A stretch of DNA of 64,000 nucleotides from AC-32 sp963754265. Lineage in GTDB: Bacteria > Actinomycetota > Thermoleophilia > Gaiellales > Gaiellaceae. The stretch is from assembly GCA_963754265.1 (NCBI GenBank), contig CAVWFB010000001.1:186001-250000 (forward strand). The letters are read 5' to 3'. The notes under the pieces were generated by a model. The model was given only the letters and a program-made list of their open reading frames with translations, made no database searches and was not told the DNA's origin. Of the stretch, positions 25,597-33,785 are shown piece by piece (the first letter of the stretch is position 1; each line of letters starts with the position of its first letter). A program made the translations under genes and the position numbers.

Positions 25597-26519
25597 GAGG
25601 AGCCGTTGCGGCCCGGCAGCAAGCGGTTGACCGTGTCGGCCGCGATGTAGCCGGCGATCTTCGGGTTCTCCTGAAGCCTGCGCAGGGAGTAGGAGTACCA
25701 CTGGCGTCCGAAGGGCGTGTAGATGCGGAGGCGATGACCCTCGCGCACGAGCTGGTCTCCGAGGCGGGGCCGAACCCCGAGCAGCATCTGGAACTCGTAG
25801 CCGTCGCGCCCGAGCCCGCGCTCCGCGGTCAGCCGCTTCCCCTGTTCGAGCAGCCATTCGTCGTGGGTTGCGATCCCGACGTAGCTGCCGCCTTCGAGGA
25901 GCTCCGCGAGGACCTGGACGAAGCTCGCCTGTACCGCGTCGAAGTCCCGGAACGCGATCTCCGGGCGCTCGAGGTAGATGCCTTTGCAGATCCGCACGTT
26001 CGGTCGCAGCTCGGCGAGTGCGCGGACGTCGTCCAGCGTCCGCTTCAGCCGCGCCTGGAGCACGATTCCGACGTTGTCGTAGCCGGCCGTGCGCAGCTCG
26101 CGGTAGAGGCGCAGGGTCTCGTCGGTGGTCGTCGAGTCCTCCATGTCGATCCGGACGAAGTTGCCGTGCTCGGCGGCGTGCCGAACGACGTCCTCGAAGC
26201 TCTGGCGGCAGAGGTCGTACCCGAGCTTCAGCCCGAGCGCGGTCGGCTTGACGCTGATGTTCGACTGGAGCCGGCCTCGCTCGAAGGCATCGATCGCCGC
26301 GCGGTAGGCGTCGGCGATCTCCCGGGCCTCGTCCTGGTCGGCGACCTCCTCGCCCAGGACGTCCAGGGTCGCGAGCTTGCCGTCCTCGTTGAGGCGCCGC
26401 ACCACCAGCAGCGCGTCGTCCAGGTCGTCACCGGCGATGTAGCGCTCGGAGATCCGGCGCACCACCGGCTTCGGCACCGCCGGCAGGAGGCGAACGATCG
26501 CAGAGTCGACCAGGCTCAC
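25593..26519 (-). CDS. Proline dehydrogenase
   Basis: FAD enzyme oxidising proline to pyrroline-5-carboxylate, 308 aa from GTG 26519, the usual size of monofunctional actinobacterial PRODH (PutB/FadM-type). Motifs: SNISVKPTALGLKLGYDL, VRIDMEDSTTTDETLRLY, RICKGIYLERPEIAF, QMLLGVRPRLGDQLVREG and the C-terminal YTPFGRQWYSYSLRRLQENP. The rejected longer reading runs into the MarR gene. No P5C dehydrogenase is next to it; the coupled partner is an aminotransferase instead. Confidence 0.95.
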   Translation of the reverse strand: MSLVDSAIVRLLPAVPKPVVRRISERYIAGDDLDDALLVVRRLNEDGKLATLDVLGEEVADQDEAREIADAYRAAIDAFERGRLQSNISVKPTALGLKLGYDLCRQSFEDVVRHAAEHGNFVRIDMEDSTTTDETLRLYRELRTAGYDNVGIVLQARLKRTLDDVRALAELRPNVRICKGIYLERPEIAFRDFDAVQASFVQVLAELLEGGSYVGIATHDEWLLEQGKRLTAERGLGRDGYEFQMLLGVRPRLGDQLVREGHRLRIYTPFGRQWYSYSLRRLQENPKIAGYIAADTVNRLLPGRNGSS

Positions 26520-26548
26520 AGGCGCCGCGATTGTACGGCGGACGCTTC

Positions 26549-27061
26549 CTAGCGGCGCTCGAACTCGAGCATCAGCCGCCGGAGAAGGTCGTTGAGCTCC
26601 TGCTTCTCCTTGGCGTTCAGCGCCTCGGCGACGAGCGCCTCCTTGGCGGCCTGGACGCTGATCGTGTCGTCCCATGCGCGACGGCCGGCATCGGTCAGCT
26701 CGACCTGCACGGCCCGCCGGTCGTTGGGATCGGGCAGTCGCCGAATGAGCCCAGCTTCCTCCATGCGATCGAGCCGGTTCGTCATCGCCCCGCTCGAGAG
26801 CTCGATGCGCCGGGCGAGCTGGCCTGCAGAGCGCCGGTAGGGAGGCCCCGCCTTGCGCAGGTGCTTCAGCACCTTCCACTCACCGTCGCTCAGCCCGAAC
26901 TCCGCCACCGTCTCGTCGGAGAGGCGGAGGAAGCGCTTCTGCAGGCTGCAGATCCGGTCGACGATCCCCTCCACCTCGAGATCGATCGGCGGAAGCTCGT
27001 CCGCGATCTCCTCCAGAAAGCGATCGACGTGATCGGTTGTGACTTCGACAGTTTTGGCCAT
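26549..27061 (-). CDS. MarR-family transcriptional regulator
   Basis: 170 aa. Winged-helix domain at residues 60-140: LSDGEWKVLKHLRKAG, RRSAGQLARRIELSSGAMTN, MEEAGLIRRLPDPNDRRAVQ, with helical dimerisation segments at both ends. The wing motif DRR is intact. It is divergent from a 63-residue gene with a 14-bp palindrome between them, the layout of an autoregulated MarR switch, and is 29 bases upstream of the proline dehydrogenase start, so it may also control that operon. Confidence 0.92.
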   Translation of the reverse strand: MAKTVEVTTDHVDRFLEEIADELPPIDLEVEGIVDRICSLQKRFLRLSDETVAEFGLSDGEWKVLKHLRKAGPPYRRSAGQLARRIELSSGAMTNRLDRMEEAGLIRRLPDPNDRRAVQVELTDAGRRAWDDTISVQAAKEALVAEALNAKEKQELNDLLRRLMLEFERR

Positions 27062-27085
27062 GACCAGAATCTTCGATCAAAAAAC

Positions 27086-27099
27086 TCTTGACGTCAAGA
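27086..27099. promoter_or_regulatory. MarR-type operator: perfect 14-bp palindrome in divergent promoter
   Basis: TCTTGACGTCAAGA is a perfect inverted repeat in the AT-rich gap between the MarR gene and the rightward small gene. Its arms (TTGA/TCAA) are like those bound by many MarR proteins. It overlaps a TTGACG -35-like box; TATAAC follows at 27109-27114, so binding could occlude the promoter. Protein binding is inferred. Confidence 0.65.
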
Positions 27100-27157
27100 A
27101 GTTTGAACTATAACGTTTTCGTTCGAAGTCGAGATTCTTTCTATCGAGAGGAGGCCT

Positions 27158-27349
27158 ATGTTCGACACACAGACCCGTTCACTGGTCGCCTACGAGCGCG
27201 CCGAGCAGCTTCGCAGCGACGCTCGCGCTCCGGCTGGGGATCGGAGGCACCGCGCGCGTCGCAGCGTCGGCGACCGGCTGATCCGCCTCGGAGAATGGCT
27301 CACGCAGGAGCCCGCGCCGCCGTGCCGCGAGGTCAGCTCTCGCGCATGA
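27158..27349 (+). CDS. Small basic protein, divergent from MarR
   Basis: 63 aa with a very strong ribosome site (GAGAGGAGG, six bases before ATG). Arg-rich and soluble, with a possible C-terminal helix (VGDRLIRLGEWLTQEP) and one Cys. No family recognised. The MarR-type palindrome and a promoter-like element lie directly upstream, so it is the likely regulated target. Its 3' end overlaps the convergent gene at 27333 by 17 bases. Confidence 0.6.
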   Translation: MFDTQTRSLVAYERAEQLRSDARAPAGDRRHRARRSVGDRLIRLGEWLTQEPAPPCREVSSRA

Positions 27350-27617
27350 ACCCCTGGCGAGCGGCGCTGACGAGCGCCACCGCCTCGGGGAAGAGCACGC
27401 GCATCGCGTCTCGCAGCGCGGCGGCCTGGTCGTCAGCCGAGCCAGGGGCATTCACCTGCTGGAGCGCGGCCGCGGTCAGCTCGACCGCAGTGTTGAGGGT
27501 CAGCGTCGCGAACTGCTCACGCTGCGCCTCCTGAACCGTCTCCGCCTGTTGCTCGGCGAACTCGCGCAGGCTGCGCATCAAGTCTTCGGGGTCGCCCCCG
27601 AACGGGAAACCTTCCAT
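27333..27617 (-). CDS. Small helical protein of unknown function
   Basis: 94 aa, almost wholly helical and acidic: PEDLMRSLREFAEQQAETVQ, then AAALQQVNAPGSADDQAAAL and VALVSAARQGFMRES. No signal or membrane segment. Same strand as the 137-residue gene 9 bases upstream. Function not recognised. Confidence 0.65.
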   Translation of the reverse strand: MEGFPFGGDPEDLMRSLREFAEQQAETVQEAQREQFATLTLNTAVELTAAALQQVNAPGSADDQAAALRDAMRVLFPEAVALVSAARQGFMRES

Positions 27618-27626
27618 GGGGCCAGA

Positions 27627-28040
27627 TTAGCTCAGCGGCCGCTTGTAGCCGCGCTCGACGTCACGCAGGAGCTCCTCGACCGTCTCCGAGGCGCCTTTGA
27701 CGGCGCCCGCGAGCTCCCCTCCCCCGTTCGCGCCGAGCTCGTCGAGGTACCCCGGGCTCGCAACCCTGGGCTCCTCGGGCTCGATCCCCGCTGCCTCTTC
27801 CGCGACCTCGCAGAGCGCCGAGATCGAGACGGCGTCGCGTACGAGCGCCCGCTCCTCGACGGGGACCCCGGTCGCGTCGAGCACGAGCCACGTCGACTCC
27901 TCGGCCTGCCCGTAGGCACAGACGTAGAGCCGGAACCCGCTCGCCGGCTCGGCGGGGACGATCCCGACGAGCTCCTCACCGTCGGCTGCGTAGACGACCG
28001 CAGAATCGGCGATACGCCGCAAGTCGTCCTCTAGACCCAC
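27627..28040 (-). CDS. Conserved-type hypothetical protein
   Basis: 137 aa, acidic. Residues 1-60 look like a small alpha/beta domain (LRRIADSAVVYAADGEELVG, FRLYVCAYGQAEESTWLVLD), followed by helices. Only 9 bases separate it from the 94-residue gene, so the two are probably one transcript. It is divergent from the UbiE-like methyltransferase by 23 bases. No family recognised. Confidence 0.7.
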   Translation of the reverse strand: MGLEDDLRRIADSAVVYAADGEELVGIVPAEPASGFRLYVCAYGQAEESTWLVLDATGVPVEERALVRDAVSISALCEVAEEAAGIEPEEPRVASPGYLDELGANGGGELAGAVKGASETVEELLRDVERGYKRPLS

Positions 28041-28063
28041 CTGGCCAGCTTAGACTCAGGGCC

Positions 28064-28768
28064 GTGGTCGAGACGCGCGCACGGGAGCTGTTCGCGCCGC
28101 TCGGCCCGAGCTACGACCGTTACGCGCGACTGCTCTCCTTCGGGCAGGATCCGGCGTGGAGGCGGTTCCTCGTCTCGCGCGTCGACGCCGGCCCCGACGA
28201 CGTCGTGCTCGACGTGGCGGCCGGCACCGGCGCGGTCGCGCTCGAGCTCGTCCGCCAGCATGGGTGCTCGGTGGTCGGCGTCGACCAGAGCCCCGAGATG
28301 CTCGCCGAGGCGCGCAGACGGATCGAGCTCGCAGCCCAGGCGGATCGCATCCGGCTCGTCGAGGCGAGCGCCGAGCGCTTGCCCTTCGACGACGCCTCCT
28401 TCGACGGCCTCACTGCCGCCTACCTGCTCCGATACCTGGGCGATCTCCCCGCCGGGCTGCGAGAGCTCGCGCGCGTTCTGCGGCCGGGCGCCACCATCTC
28501 GCTGCTCGACTTCGGCGTTCCGCCGGGGCCCGCCCCGCGCGGCCTCTGGAACCTCTACGTCGGGGTCGGCCTCCCCACTCTCGGCCGGCTGATCTCGCCG
28601 GGCTGGCACGAGGTCGGGCGCTTCCTGGGCGGGAGCATCCGCGACTTCGACGGGCGCTGGCCGGTGCCGCGGCTCGTCGGAGCACTGAGCGAATCGGGAT
28701 TCGACGGCGTCCGCGCCAAGCGGCTGAGCCTGGGTGGGTGCACGGTGCTCTGGGGCCGACGCGCGTGA
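28064..28768 (+). CDS. UbiE/MenG-like methyltransferase
   Basis: 234 aa from GTG 28064. The N-terminus (ARELFAPLGPSYDRYARLLSFG) matches ubiquinone/menaquinone C-methyltransferases, with SAM motif VVLDVAAGTGAVALEL, GVDQSPEMLAEAR, ERLPFDDASFDGLTAAYLLR and the post-motif LRPGATISLLDFG. Demethylmenaquinone methylation is the best guess, strengthened by a UbiA-like membrane gene coupled by GTGA. Other menaquinone genes are absent here, so a different prenylated or lipid substrate is possible. Confidence 0.85.
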   Translation: MVETRARELFAPLGPSYDRYARLLSFGQDPAWRRFLVSRVDAGPDDVVLDVAAGTGAVALELVRQHGCSVVGVDQSPEMLAEARRRIELAAQADRIRLVEASAERLPFDDASFDGLTAAYLLRYLGDLPAGLRELARVLRPGATISLLDFGVPPGPAPRGLWNLYVGVGLPTLGRLISPGWHEVGRFLGGSIRDFDGRWPVPRLVGALSESGFDGVRAKRLSLGGCTVLWGRRA

Positions 28769-29493
28769 CCGAGGCCCGGCCGGCCTTCTACGCGCTCGCC
28801 CCCGGCGGCTGGCGCGACTACGTCACCCTCTTGCACCTGCCCTACACGGCCTGGCACCTGAGCTTCGTCGTGCTCGGGGCGGCACTTGCGCCGAAGCTCC
28901 ACGAAGGGCGCCTCGCGGCCGCGTTGGTGGCCTTCTTCCTCGCAATGGGGATCGCGGCGCACGCGCTCGACGAGCTGAAAGGCCACCCGCTCGCAACGCG
29001 GATCCCCGACCGCATGCTGGTCGGACTGACGGTCGTCTCGCTCGCAGCGGCCGTCGCGATCGGGATCGCCGGCGCGGTCGCGTTCGACCTCTGGCTGCTG
29101 ATCTTCGTCGCCGTAGGAGCCGCCCTGGTCCCGGCCTACAACCTCGAGCTCTTCGGCGGCGCGATTCACAACAACCTCGGCTTCGCCCTCGCCTGGGGCG
29201 GCTTCCCGCTTCTGACCGGCTACTTCGCCTGTGCGGGAACGATCAGCTGGGTCGCGCTGCTCGCGGCCGGATACGCGACGCTCGCCAGCTACGCGCAGCG
29301 GACGCTGTCGACGCCGGTCCGGCATGCGCGCCGCCGGGTCGCAGCCGTCACCGGGACGTTGGAGCTGCGCGACGGCACGCACGAGCCGTTGACTCACGAG
29401 CTTCTCTACGGCGCGCAGGAGCGCGCACTCGAGTTGCTGGCGGCCGCCAACGTGTGCCTCGCCGTGGCGGTGCTCCTGCTCAGGCTGACGTAG
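28765..29493 (+). CDS. Polytopic membrane protein, UbiA prenyltransferase-like
   Basis: 242 aa from GTG 28765. About seven hydrophobic segments. AMGIAAHALDELKGHPL has the Asp-containing loop after a helix seen in UbiA-type enzymes, and VPAYNLELFGG is similar to the second conserved loop, but the classical paired NDxxD and DxxxD motifs are incomplete. Coupled to the methyltransferase. It may be a degenerate UbiA-family protein or a new membrane family; a quinone or lipid role is inferred from its neighbour only. Confidence 0.65.
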   Translation: MTEARPAFYALAPGGWRDYVTLLHLPYTAWHLSFVVLGAALAPKLHEGRLAAALVAFFLAMGIAAHALDELKGHPLATRIPDRMLVGLTVVSLAAAVAIGIAGAVAFDLWLLIFVAVGAALVPAYNLELFGGAIHNNLGFALAWGGFPLLTGYFACAGTISWVALLAAGYATLASYAQRTLSTPVRHARRRVAAVTGTLELRDGTHEPLTHELLYGAQERALELLAAANVCLAVAVLLLRLT

Positions 29494-29494
29494 C

Positions 29495-30859
29495 ATGGCG
29501 CCCGTGCGAGAGGAGGCCTTCGAGCTCGTCTTCGCCGGCGCTGCGATCGTCGTTTTCGCCTCGGCCGGGGCGGCCCTGTTCGGCCGGGTCTCACGCAGCA
29601 CCCTTGCCGCGCTGACCGGGCTCGTCGCCGTCGCTGCTGCGGCGGCCTGGGTCGTTTTCGCGCTCGAGCCCACGCGGGCGCTCGCGGTTGCCGCCGGCGG
29701 GCTGACGGTCTGCGCCGGACTCGAGCTCGGCACGCTCGCGCTTCAGCGGCTCGTCGTGCGCGCGCAGGATGTCGAGCGGCAGCTGGACCAGGCCGAGACG
29801 AGGCTCGACGCGCTCGTGGCCCGTGAGACCGAGGCGCACGTGGCCGAGATCGAGCGCACGCTCGCCCGAGCCCGAGCCGATTCGCTCTCGCGCCTCGTGG
29901 CGGAGGAGCGGCGGATCGGCGAGGAGCGACGAAGTGCGCTGGTCGAGCGGGAGAACAAGGCGAGCGCCGAGCTGAGCGAGGCGCTTGCGCAGGTCGAGCA
30001 GCGGGTCAGCCGTCGCCTGACCGAGTGGACGGCGGACCTCGAGCGCACGGAGCAGTCGCTGGCGGCGCAGCTGAGCGGGCTCGCACAGCGGCAGCAGCAG
30101 CTGATGGCCGAGGCGAAGTCGCACATCGCGCTCGACACCGAGCGCCTCGACACGGCCAGCGAGGCACAGCGCGAGCGGCTGGCGGCCATCTCGACCGAGT
30201 TCGACCAGTCGGTGCGCGAGATTGGACAGCGCACGCAGGAGGACTTGGAGGCACACGAGCGCGACCGGCGCCGGGCCTTGCACGAGGTCGCAGACCGGCT
30301 CCGCCACCGCGAGCGGGAGCTCACCGAGCGCGTCGCGGCCGAGGAGGCCGAGGCGATCCAGCGGATCCAGGCCGGCTTCGCAGACATCGAACGCCGCCAG
30401 CTCGACCAGCTCAAGCGCGTGGTCGAGCGGACCGCGAACACGTTCTCCGAGGCGGTCTCCCAGCAGTTCGACGTCGTGATCAAGAGCGCCCGGGAGGACG
30501 CGGCCCAGCGGCTGTCCCGCGAGCTCGACCGGGCGGTAGCCCACTTTGCCAAGGAGGCGCAGGGAGTCCTGGCCGAGCGCCTCGCCCACGTCGCCGATGC
30601 CGGCGGCCAGCGCCTCGAGCGCAAGCTCTCGGAGATCGGCAACACACTGGAGAATGAGCGGGACGAGCTCGTCGGCGAGCTCCAGCGTCGAATCGGCGAT
30701 GCCGAAGTGGCCCTGCGCTCGCAGGTTCAAGCGCTGGCAGCCGACGCCGAGGCCGAGCGGACGGTCTTGAACGCGCGCCTCCAGGATCTCCAGCGCCGCA
30801 TCGACGAGGCACTCAACGAGGCCGGCTCCAGGCTCTCTCCCACGTTTCGCGGCTCTTGA
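29495..30859 (+). CDS. Membrane-anchored long coiled-coil protein
   Basis: 454 aa. Two helices near residues 9-30 and 38-75 (VFAGAAIVVFASAGAALFG; LTGLVAVAAAAAWVVFAL) anchor it; residues 85-445 are a nearly continuous, highly charged coiled coil rich in Glu, Arg, Gln and Ala (AQDVERQLDQAETRLDALVA onward). A small break near 300-330 contains FADIERRQLDQLKRVVERT. No enzymatic domain. Similar architectures act as scaffolds in cell envelope or division processes; that is only an analogy. It follows the UbiA-like gene by one base and may be co-transcribed. Confidence 0.75.
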   Translation: MAPVREEAFELVFAGAAIVVFASAGAALFGRVSRSTLAALTGLVAVAAAAAWVVFALEPTRALAVAAGGLTVCAGLELGTLALQRLVVRAQDVERQLDQAETRLDALVARETEAHVAEIERTLARARADSLSRLVAEERRIGEERRSALVERENKASAELSEALAQVEQRVSRRLTEWTADLERTEQSLAAQLSGLAQRQQQLMAEAKSHIALDTERLDTASEAQRERLAAISTEFDQSVREIGQRTQEDLEAHERDRRRALHEVADRLRHRERELTERVAAEEAEAIQRIQAGFADIERRQLDQLKRVVERTANTFSEAVSQQFDVVIKSAREDAAQRLSRELDRAVAHFAKEAQGVLAERLAHVADAGGQRLERKLSEIGNTLENERDELVGELQRRIGDAEVALRSQVQALAADAEAERTVLNARLQDLQRRIDEALNEAGSRLSPTFRGS

Positions 30860-30923
30860 TCGCGGCAACAGCAAACTTCCGCGGGCAGGGTTCGTCTAGG
30901 ACAAGGCGAACTACCCCACGCTG

Positions 30924-31118
30924 ATGACGCAGATCGCGGAGACACCCAGGGACGAACAGGCGAAGGTCGAGAGCTGGAGGCTGCACGTCCTGATGGAGGC
31001 CGGGTATCCGCTCCCACTGGCCGAGAAGATCGCCCACAGCGAGGCCGATCTGCACCATGCGGCCGATCTCATCGCGCAAGGCTGCTCGCCCGAGACAGCC
31101 GCCGAGATCCTGATTTAA
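30924..31118 (+). CDS. Small helical protein upstream of xseA
   Basis: 64 aa from ATG 30924. Central helices WRLHVLMEAGYPLPLAEKIA and HHAADLIAQGCSPETAAEIL read like a small helical domain of the kind that precedes DNA or protein interaction segments. It is compact, soluble and 20 bases before xseA on the same strand. Function unknown. Confidence 0.7.
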   Translation: MTQIAETPRDEQAKVESWRLHVLMEAGYPLPLAEKIAHSEADLHHAADLIAQGCSPETAAEILI

Positions 31119-31138
31119 GCGCCCCGTATCCTGAGGGG

Positions 31139-32287
31139 GTGAAGGTCGAGGCGACCGACTACGGCGACCGCCGCGTCTACTCCGTGGGTGCGTTCAACCG
31201 CGGGGTCGCCTCGTGGCTGGGGCGCCTGCCGACGGTCTGGGTCGAGGGCGAGGTCACGGAGCTGCGGCGTCAGGCCCGCTGGGCGAGCGTCTTCTTCACC
31301 CTCAAGGATCCCCAGGATGGATCGTGCCTCGGCGTCTCCATGCCCCGCGGCCAGTTCGACGCGCTGCAACTCGATCTCGCCGACGGCGACCGCGTGCATG
31401 CCTACGGACGGCCCGAGCTGTACGAGGCCCGCGGCGACTTCCGGTTGCGCGTGCTCTCGCTCGAGCGTTTCGGCCTGGGGGACCACCTCGCCGCGCTCGA
31501 GCGGCTGAAGAGCAAGCTGGCGGCCGAGGGGCTCTTCGCCGCCGAGCGGAAGCGGCCGCTCCCGCTCCTGCCGCGTCGCATCGGACTGGTCACCGGGAAC
31601 GATGCGGCCGCCAAGCGGGACGTCCTCGCCGTGATCACGAGCCGCTTCCCGCCCGCATCCGTGCTCGTCGCCGAGACCTACGTCCAGGGGCCGCGCGCAG
31701 CCGGCGCCGTGATCGAGGCGCTCGCCGCGGTCTGCCGCGAAGGCGTCGACGTGATCGTCGTCGCGCGCGGCGGCGGCAGCTTCGAGGATCTGCTGCCTTT
31801 CAGCGACGAGCGGCTCGTCCGCGCGATCGGCAACTGTCCCGTCCCCGTCGTGACGGCCGTGGGCCACGAGCAGGACACGCCACTCTGCGACCTCGTGGCC
31901 GACGTCCGGGCCTCGACCCCGAGCGTGGCGGGCAGGCTCGTCGTTCCCGACCTGACCGAGCTGCTCGACCGCCTCGACAGAGCGCGCACCGGCCTGGAGC
32001 GCGGGGCGCGGCGCAGCCTCGACCGGGAGCGCCAGCGTCTCGATCGCGCCCACGAACGGCTTGGCCGAGCTCCGCGGCTCCTGCTCGAGCGCGGGCGCGC
32101 CAGGCTCGAGCACAGCGCAGGACGCCTCCGCACGCTTTCGCCGCGCTCGACGCTCGAGCGCGGCTACGCCATCGTGCGCGCCGAGGAGCAGATCATCCGC
32201 TCGGGCAAGGCGGTCGGGCCGGGCGATCGCGTCGAGATCGAGCTGGCCGAGGGCGGCATCGGCGCGCGGGTCGAGGAGACCCGGTGA
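31139..32287 (+). CDS. xseA: Exodeoxyribonuclease VII large subunit
   Basis: Nuclease subunit degrading single-stranded DNA from both ends, 382 aa from GTG 31139. N-terminal OB fold (LPTVWVEGEVTELRRQARWA) and the Exo VII large domain (GLVTGNDAAAKRDVLAV, VVARGGGSFEDLLPFSDE, VVTAVGHEQDTPLCDLVADV) are clear, followed by coiled-coil Arg-rich helices (LDRARTGLERGARRSLDR) that contact the small subunits. Slightly short for the family. GTGA overlap with xseB. Confidence 0.95.
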   Translation: MKVEATDYGDRRVYSVGAFNRGVASWLGRLPTVWVEGEVTELRRQARWASVFFTLKDPQDGSCLGVSMPRGQFDALQLDLADGDRVHAYGRPELYEARGDFRLRVLSLERFGLGDHLAALERLKSKLAAEGLFAAERKRPLPLLPRRIGLVTGNDAAAKRDVLAVITSRFPPASVLVAETYVQGPRAAGAVIEALAAVCREGVDVIVVARGGGSFEDLLPFSDERLVRAIGNCPVPVVTAVGHEQDTPLCDLVADVRASTPSVAGRLVVPDLTELLDRLDRARTGLERGARRSLDRERQRLDRAHERLGRAPRLLLERGRARLEHSAGRLRTLSPRSTLERGYAIVRAEEQIIRSGKAVGPGDRVEIELAEGGIGARVEETR

Positions 32288-32490
32288 ACGAGGAGCGCAC
32301 CTTCGAGCAGGCCCAGCGCGAGCTCGAACGGATCGTCCAGCGCCTCGAGAGCGGCGAGGCCTCGCTCGACGAAGCGCTCAAGCTCTGGGAGCAAGGCGAG
32401 GAGCTGTACCGGTTCTGCAAGGAGCGCCTGGACGCTGCCGAGGGCAAGATCGAGGAGTTGGCGGGCCGCGTAGAGGCCGCAAAGCCTTAA
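32284..32490 (+). CDS. xseB: Exodeoxyribonuclease VII small subunit
   Basis: 68 aa from GTG 32284. Family core FEQAQRELERIVQRLESGEA followed by LDEALKLWEQGEELYRFC is typical of XseB, which binds several copies per XseA. Directly coupled to xseA. Confidence 0.95.
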   Translation: MNEERTFEQAQRELERIVQRLESGEASLDEALKLWEQGEELYRFCKERLDAAEGKIEELAGRVEAAKP

Positions 32491-32500
32491 TATCCGACGC

Positions 32501-32908
32501 ATGTCCGAGGCACCGGTGGAGCTCCTCCAGCGCGTTCCGCTCTTCGCCGACTTCGAACGAGGCGACCTCCAGCGGCTTGCGCGCTCGTTCAAGGAACGCA
32601 CGTTCGAGTCCGGCAGCACCGTTGCAGGCGAAGGCAGGGCCGGCGCGGGCTTTTTCGTGATCGAGAGCGGGGAGGCGACGGTGACCGTGCGAGACGCCGA
32701 GCGCGGCAAGCTCGGCCCAGGGGACTACTTCGGCGAGATCGCGCTGATCGACGACGGCGCGAGAAGCGCAACCGTCACCGCCGACAGTGAGCTTCGCTGC
32801 TATGGCCTCACCTCGTGGGAGTTCCGTCCTCTGGTCGAGTCGAACGCGTCGATCGCCTGGAAGCTCCTCGAGACGATGGCCAAGCGGCTGCGGGCCGCAC
32901 AAACCTGA
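32501..32908 (+). CDS. Single-domain cyclic-nucleotide-binding protein
   Basis: 135 aa, one cNMP-binding (CAP_ED) domain and nothing else. It opens with VELLQRVPLFADFERGDLQR, has the beta-barrel GAGFFVIESGEATVTV, and the phosphate-binding cassette FGEIALIDDGARSATV with the Glu and Arg expected for cAMP binding. No HTH follows, so it is not a CRP. It lies 10 bases after xseB and overlaps the ECF sigma gene. It could sense cAMP and act on the sigma factor or the protease downstream. Two relatives lie at 37.0-37.7 kb. Confidence 0.9.
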   Translation: MSEAPVELLQRVPLFADFERGDLQRLARSFKERTFESGSTVAGEGRAGAGFFVIESGEATVTVRDAERGKLGPGDYFGEIALIDDGARSATVTADSELRCYGLTSWEFRPLVESNASIAWKLLETMAKRLRAAQT

Positions 32909-33474
32909 ACGCAAACCTGACAGACGCTGCCCTGGTCGCCCGCTGCCGCGACGGCGACGACGAGGCCTGGCGAGAGCTCGTCGAGCGCTTCTCCCGCTAC
33001 GTGTACGCGATCGCCGTCCAGGCCTTCCGGTTGCCGCCCCAGGATGCCGAGGACGTCTTCCAGGACGTCTTCGCGCGCGTCTACGAGCGGCTCGACTCGC
33101 TCCGAGAGGACGACGCCGTCCGCCCCTGGATCGCGCAGCTCACCCGCCGACTCTGCATCGACCGGCTCCGCTCGGGCGGGCGCGAGGTCGGCACGGACGT
33201 CGAAGCGCTCGCCGACGTCCCCGCGGAGGACGTGCTCTCCGATCTCGAGGACGCCTTCGACGTGCACGAGGCGATGGCCGACTTGTCGGAGAATTGCAGG
33301 GAGATCCTGGACAGCTTCTTCGCCAAGGACGAGAGCTACCGCACGATCGGGGACTCCCTGGGCCTCCCTGCGGGCACGATCGCCAGTCGCATCTCCCGCT
33401 GCCTCGACAAGCTTCGAACGGCCTTCGAGGGAAGAAATGAGCCGGCTCTCCCGTCAGGTGAGCAGGTGACGTGA
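32815..33474 (+). CDS. ECF-type RNA polymerase sigma factor
   Basis: Up to 219 aa. Region 2 (DDEAWRELVERFSRYVYAIA, AEDVFQDVFARVYERLDSL) and region 4 (LSENCREILDSFFAKDESY, IGDSLGLPAGTIASRISRCL) are both complete. The start is unclear: ATG 32815 would overlap the previous gene by 94 bases, while the sigma domain proper begins near 32908, where no ATG, GTG or TTG is available. No anti-sigma with a membrane helix is adjacent; the next gene, an 84-residue soluble protein in TGATG overlap, takes the anti-sigma position. Confidence 0.88.
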   Translation: MGVPSSGRVERVDRLEAPRDDGQAAAGRTNLNANLTDAALVARCRDGDDEAWRELVERFSRYVYAIAVQAFRLPPQDAEDVFQDVFARVYERLDSLREDDAVRPWIAQLTRRLCIDRLRSGGREVGTDVEALADVPAEDVLSDLEDAFDVHEAMADLSENCREILDSFFAKDESYRTIGDSLGLPAGTIASRISRCLDKLRTAFEGRNEPALPSGEQVT

Positions 33475-33728
33475 TGAGCGGATACGACACAGAGCGGCTA
33501 GCACGGCTGATCGGGATGCTCGAACCCGCGCCCCGGGGCTGGGTGCGTGCGGCACAGGAGCTTCCCACCGCCCGCAAGGGGATGGACGAGATCCTTGCCC
33601 GGGCCGAAGCCGACGTCGCATTCCGCCGTACGCTCCTAGCCGACCTCGAGGCCGCCCTCCTGGCCGAGGGATTCGAGCCCGATCGGCGCGTGCTGGATGA
33701 GCTGCGCCGCCGCCTCGCCGACGTCTAG
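33474..33728 (+). CDS. Small soluble protein in anti-sigma position
   Basis: 84 aa, helical, no membrane segment or zinc motif. DTERLARLIGMLEPAPRGWV and AAQELPTARKGMDEILARAE, then LEAALLAEGFEPDRRVLDEL. The Pro/Trp segment LEPAPRGWVRAAQELP stands out. Its translation is coupled to the sigma factor. It may be an accessory or unusual cytoplasmic anti-sigma factor; I do not recognise a named family. Confidence 0.7.
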   Translation: MSGYDTERLARLIGMLEPAPRGWVRAAQELPTARKGMDEILARAEADVAFRRTLLADLEAALLAEGFEPDRRVLDELRRRLADV

Positions 33729-33785
33729 CCCGTCTGCGCGGCGGCGGCCTAGCTTGTGACGGACGGCCGCCGTACCATCCCCCAG

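Noticed and set aside
26520..26879. Extended start of proline dehydrogenase
   Set aside because: The extra residues are the mirror of the MarR gene; GTG 26519 fits the family N-terminus.
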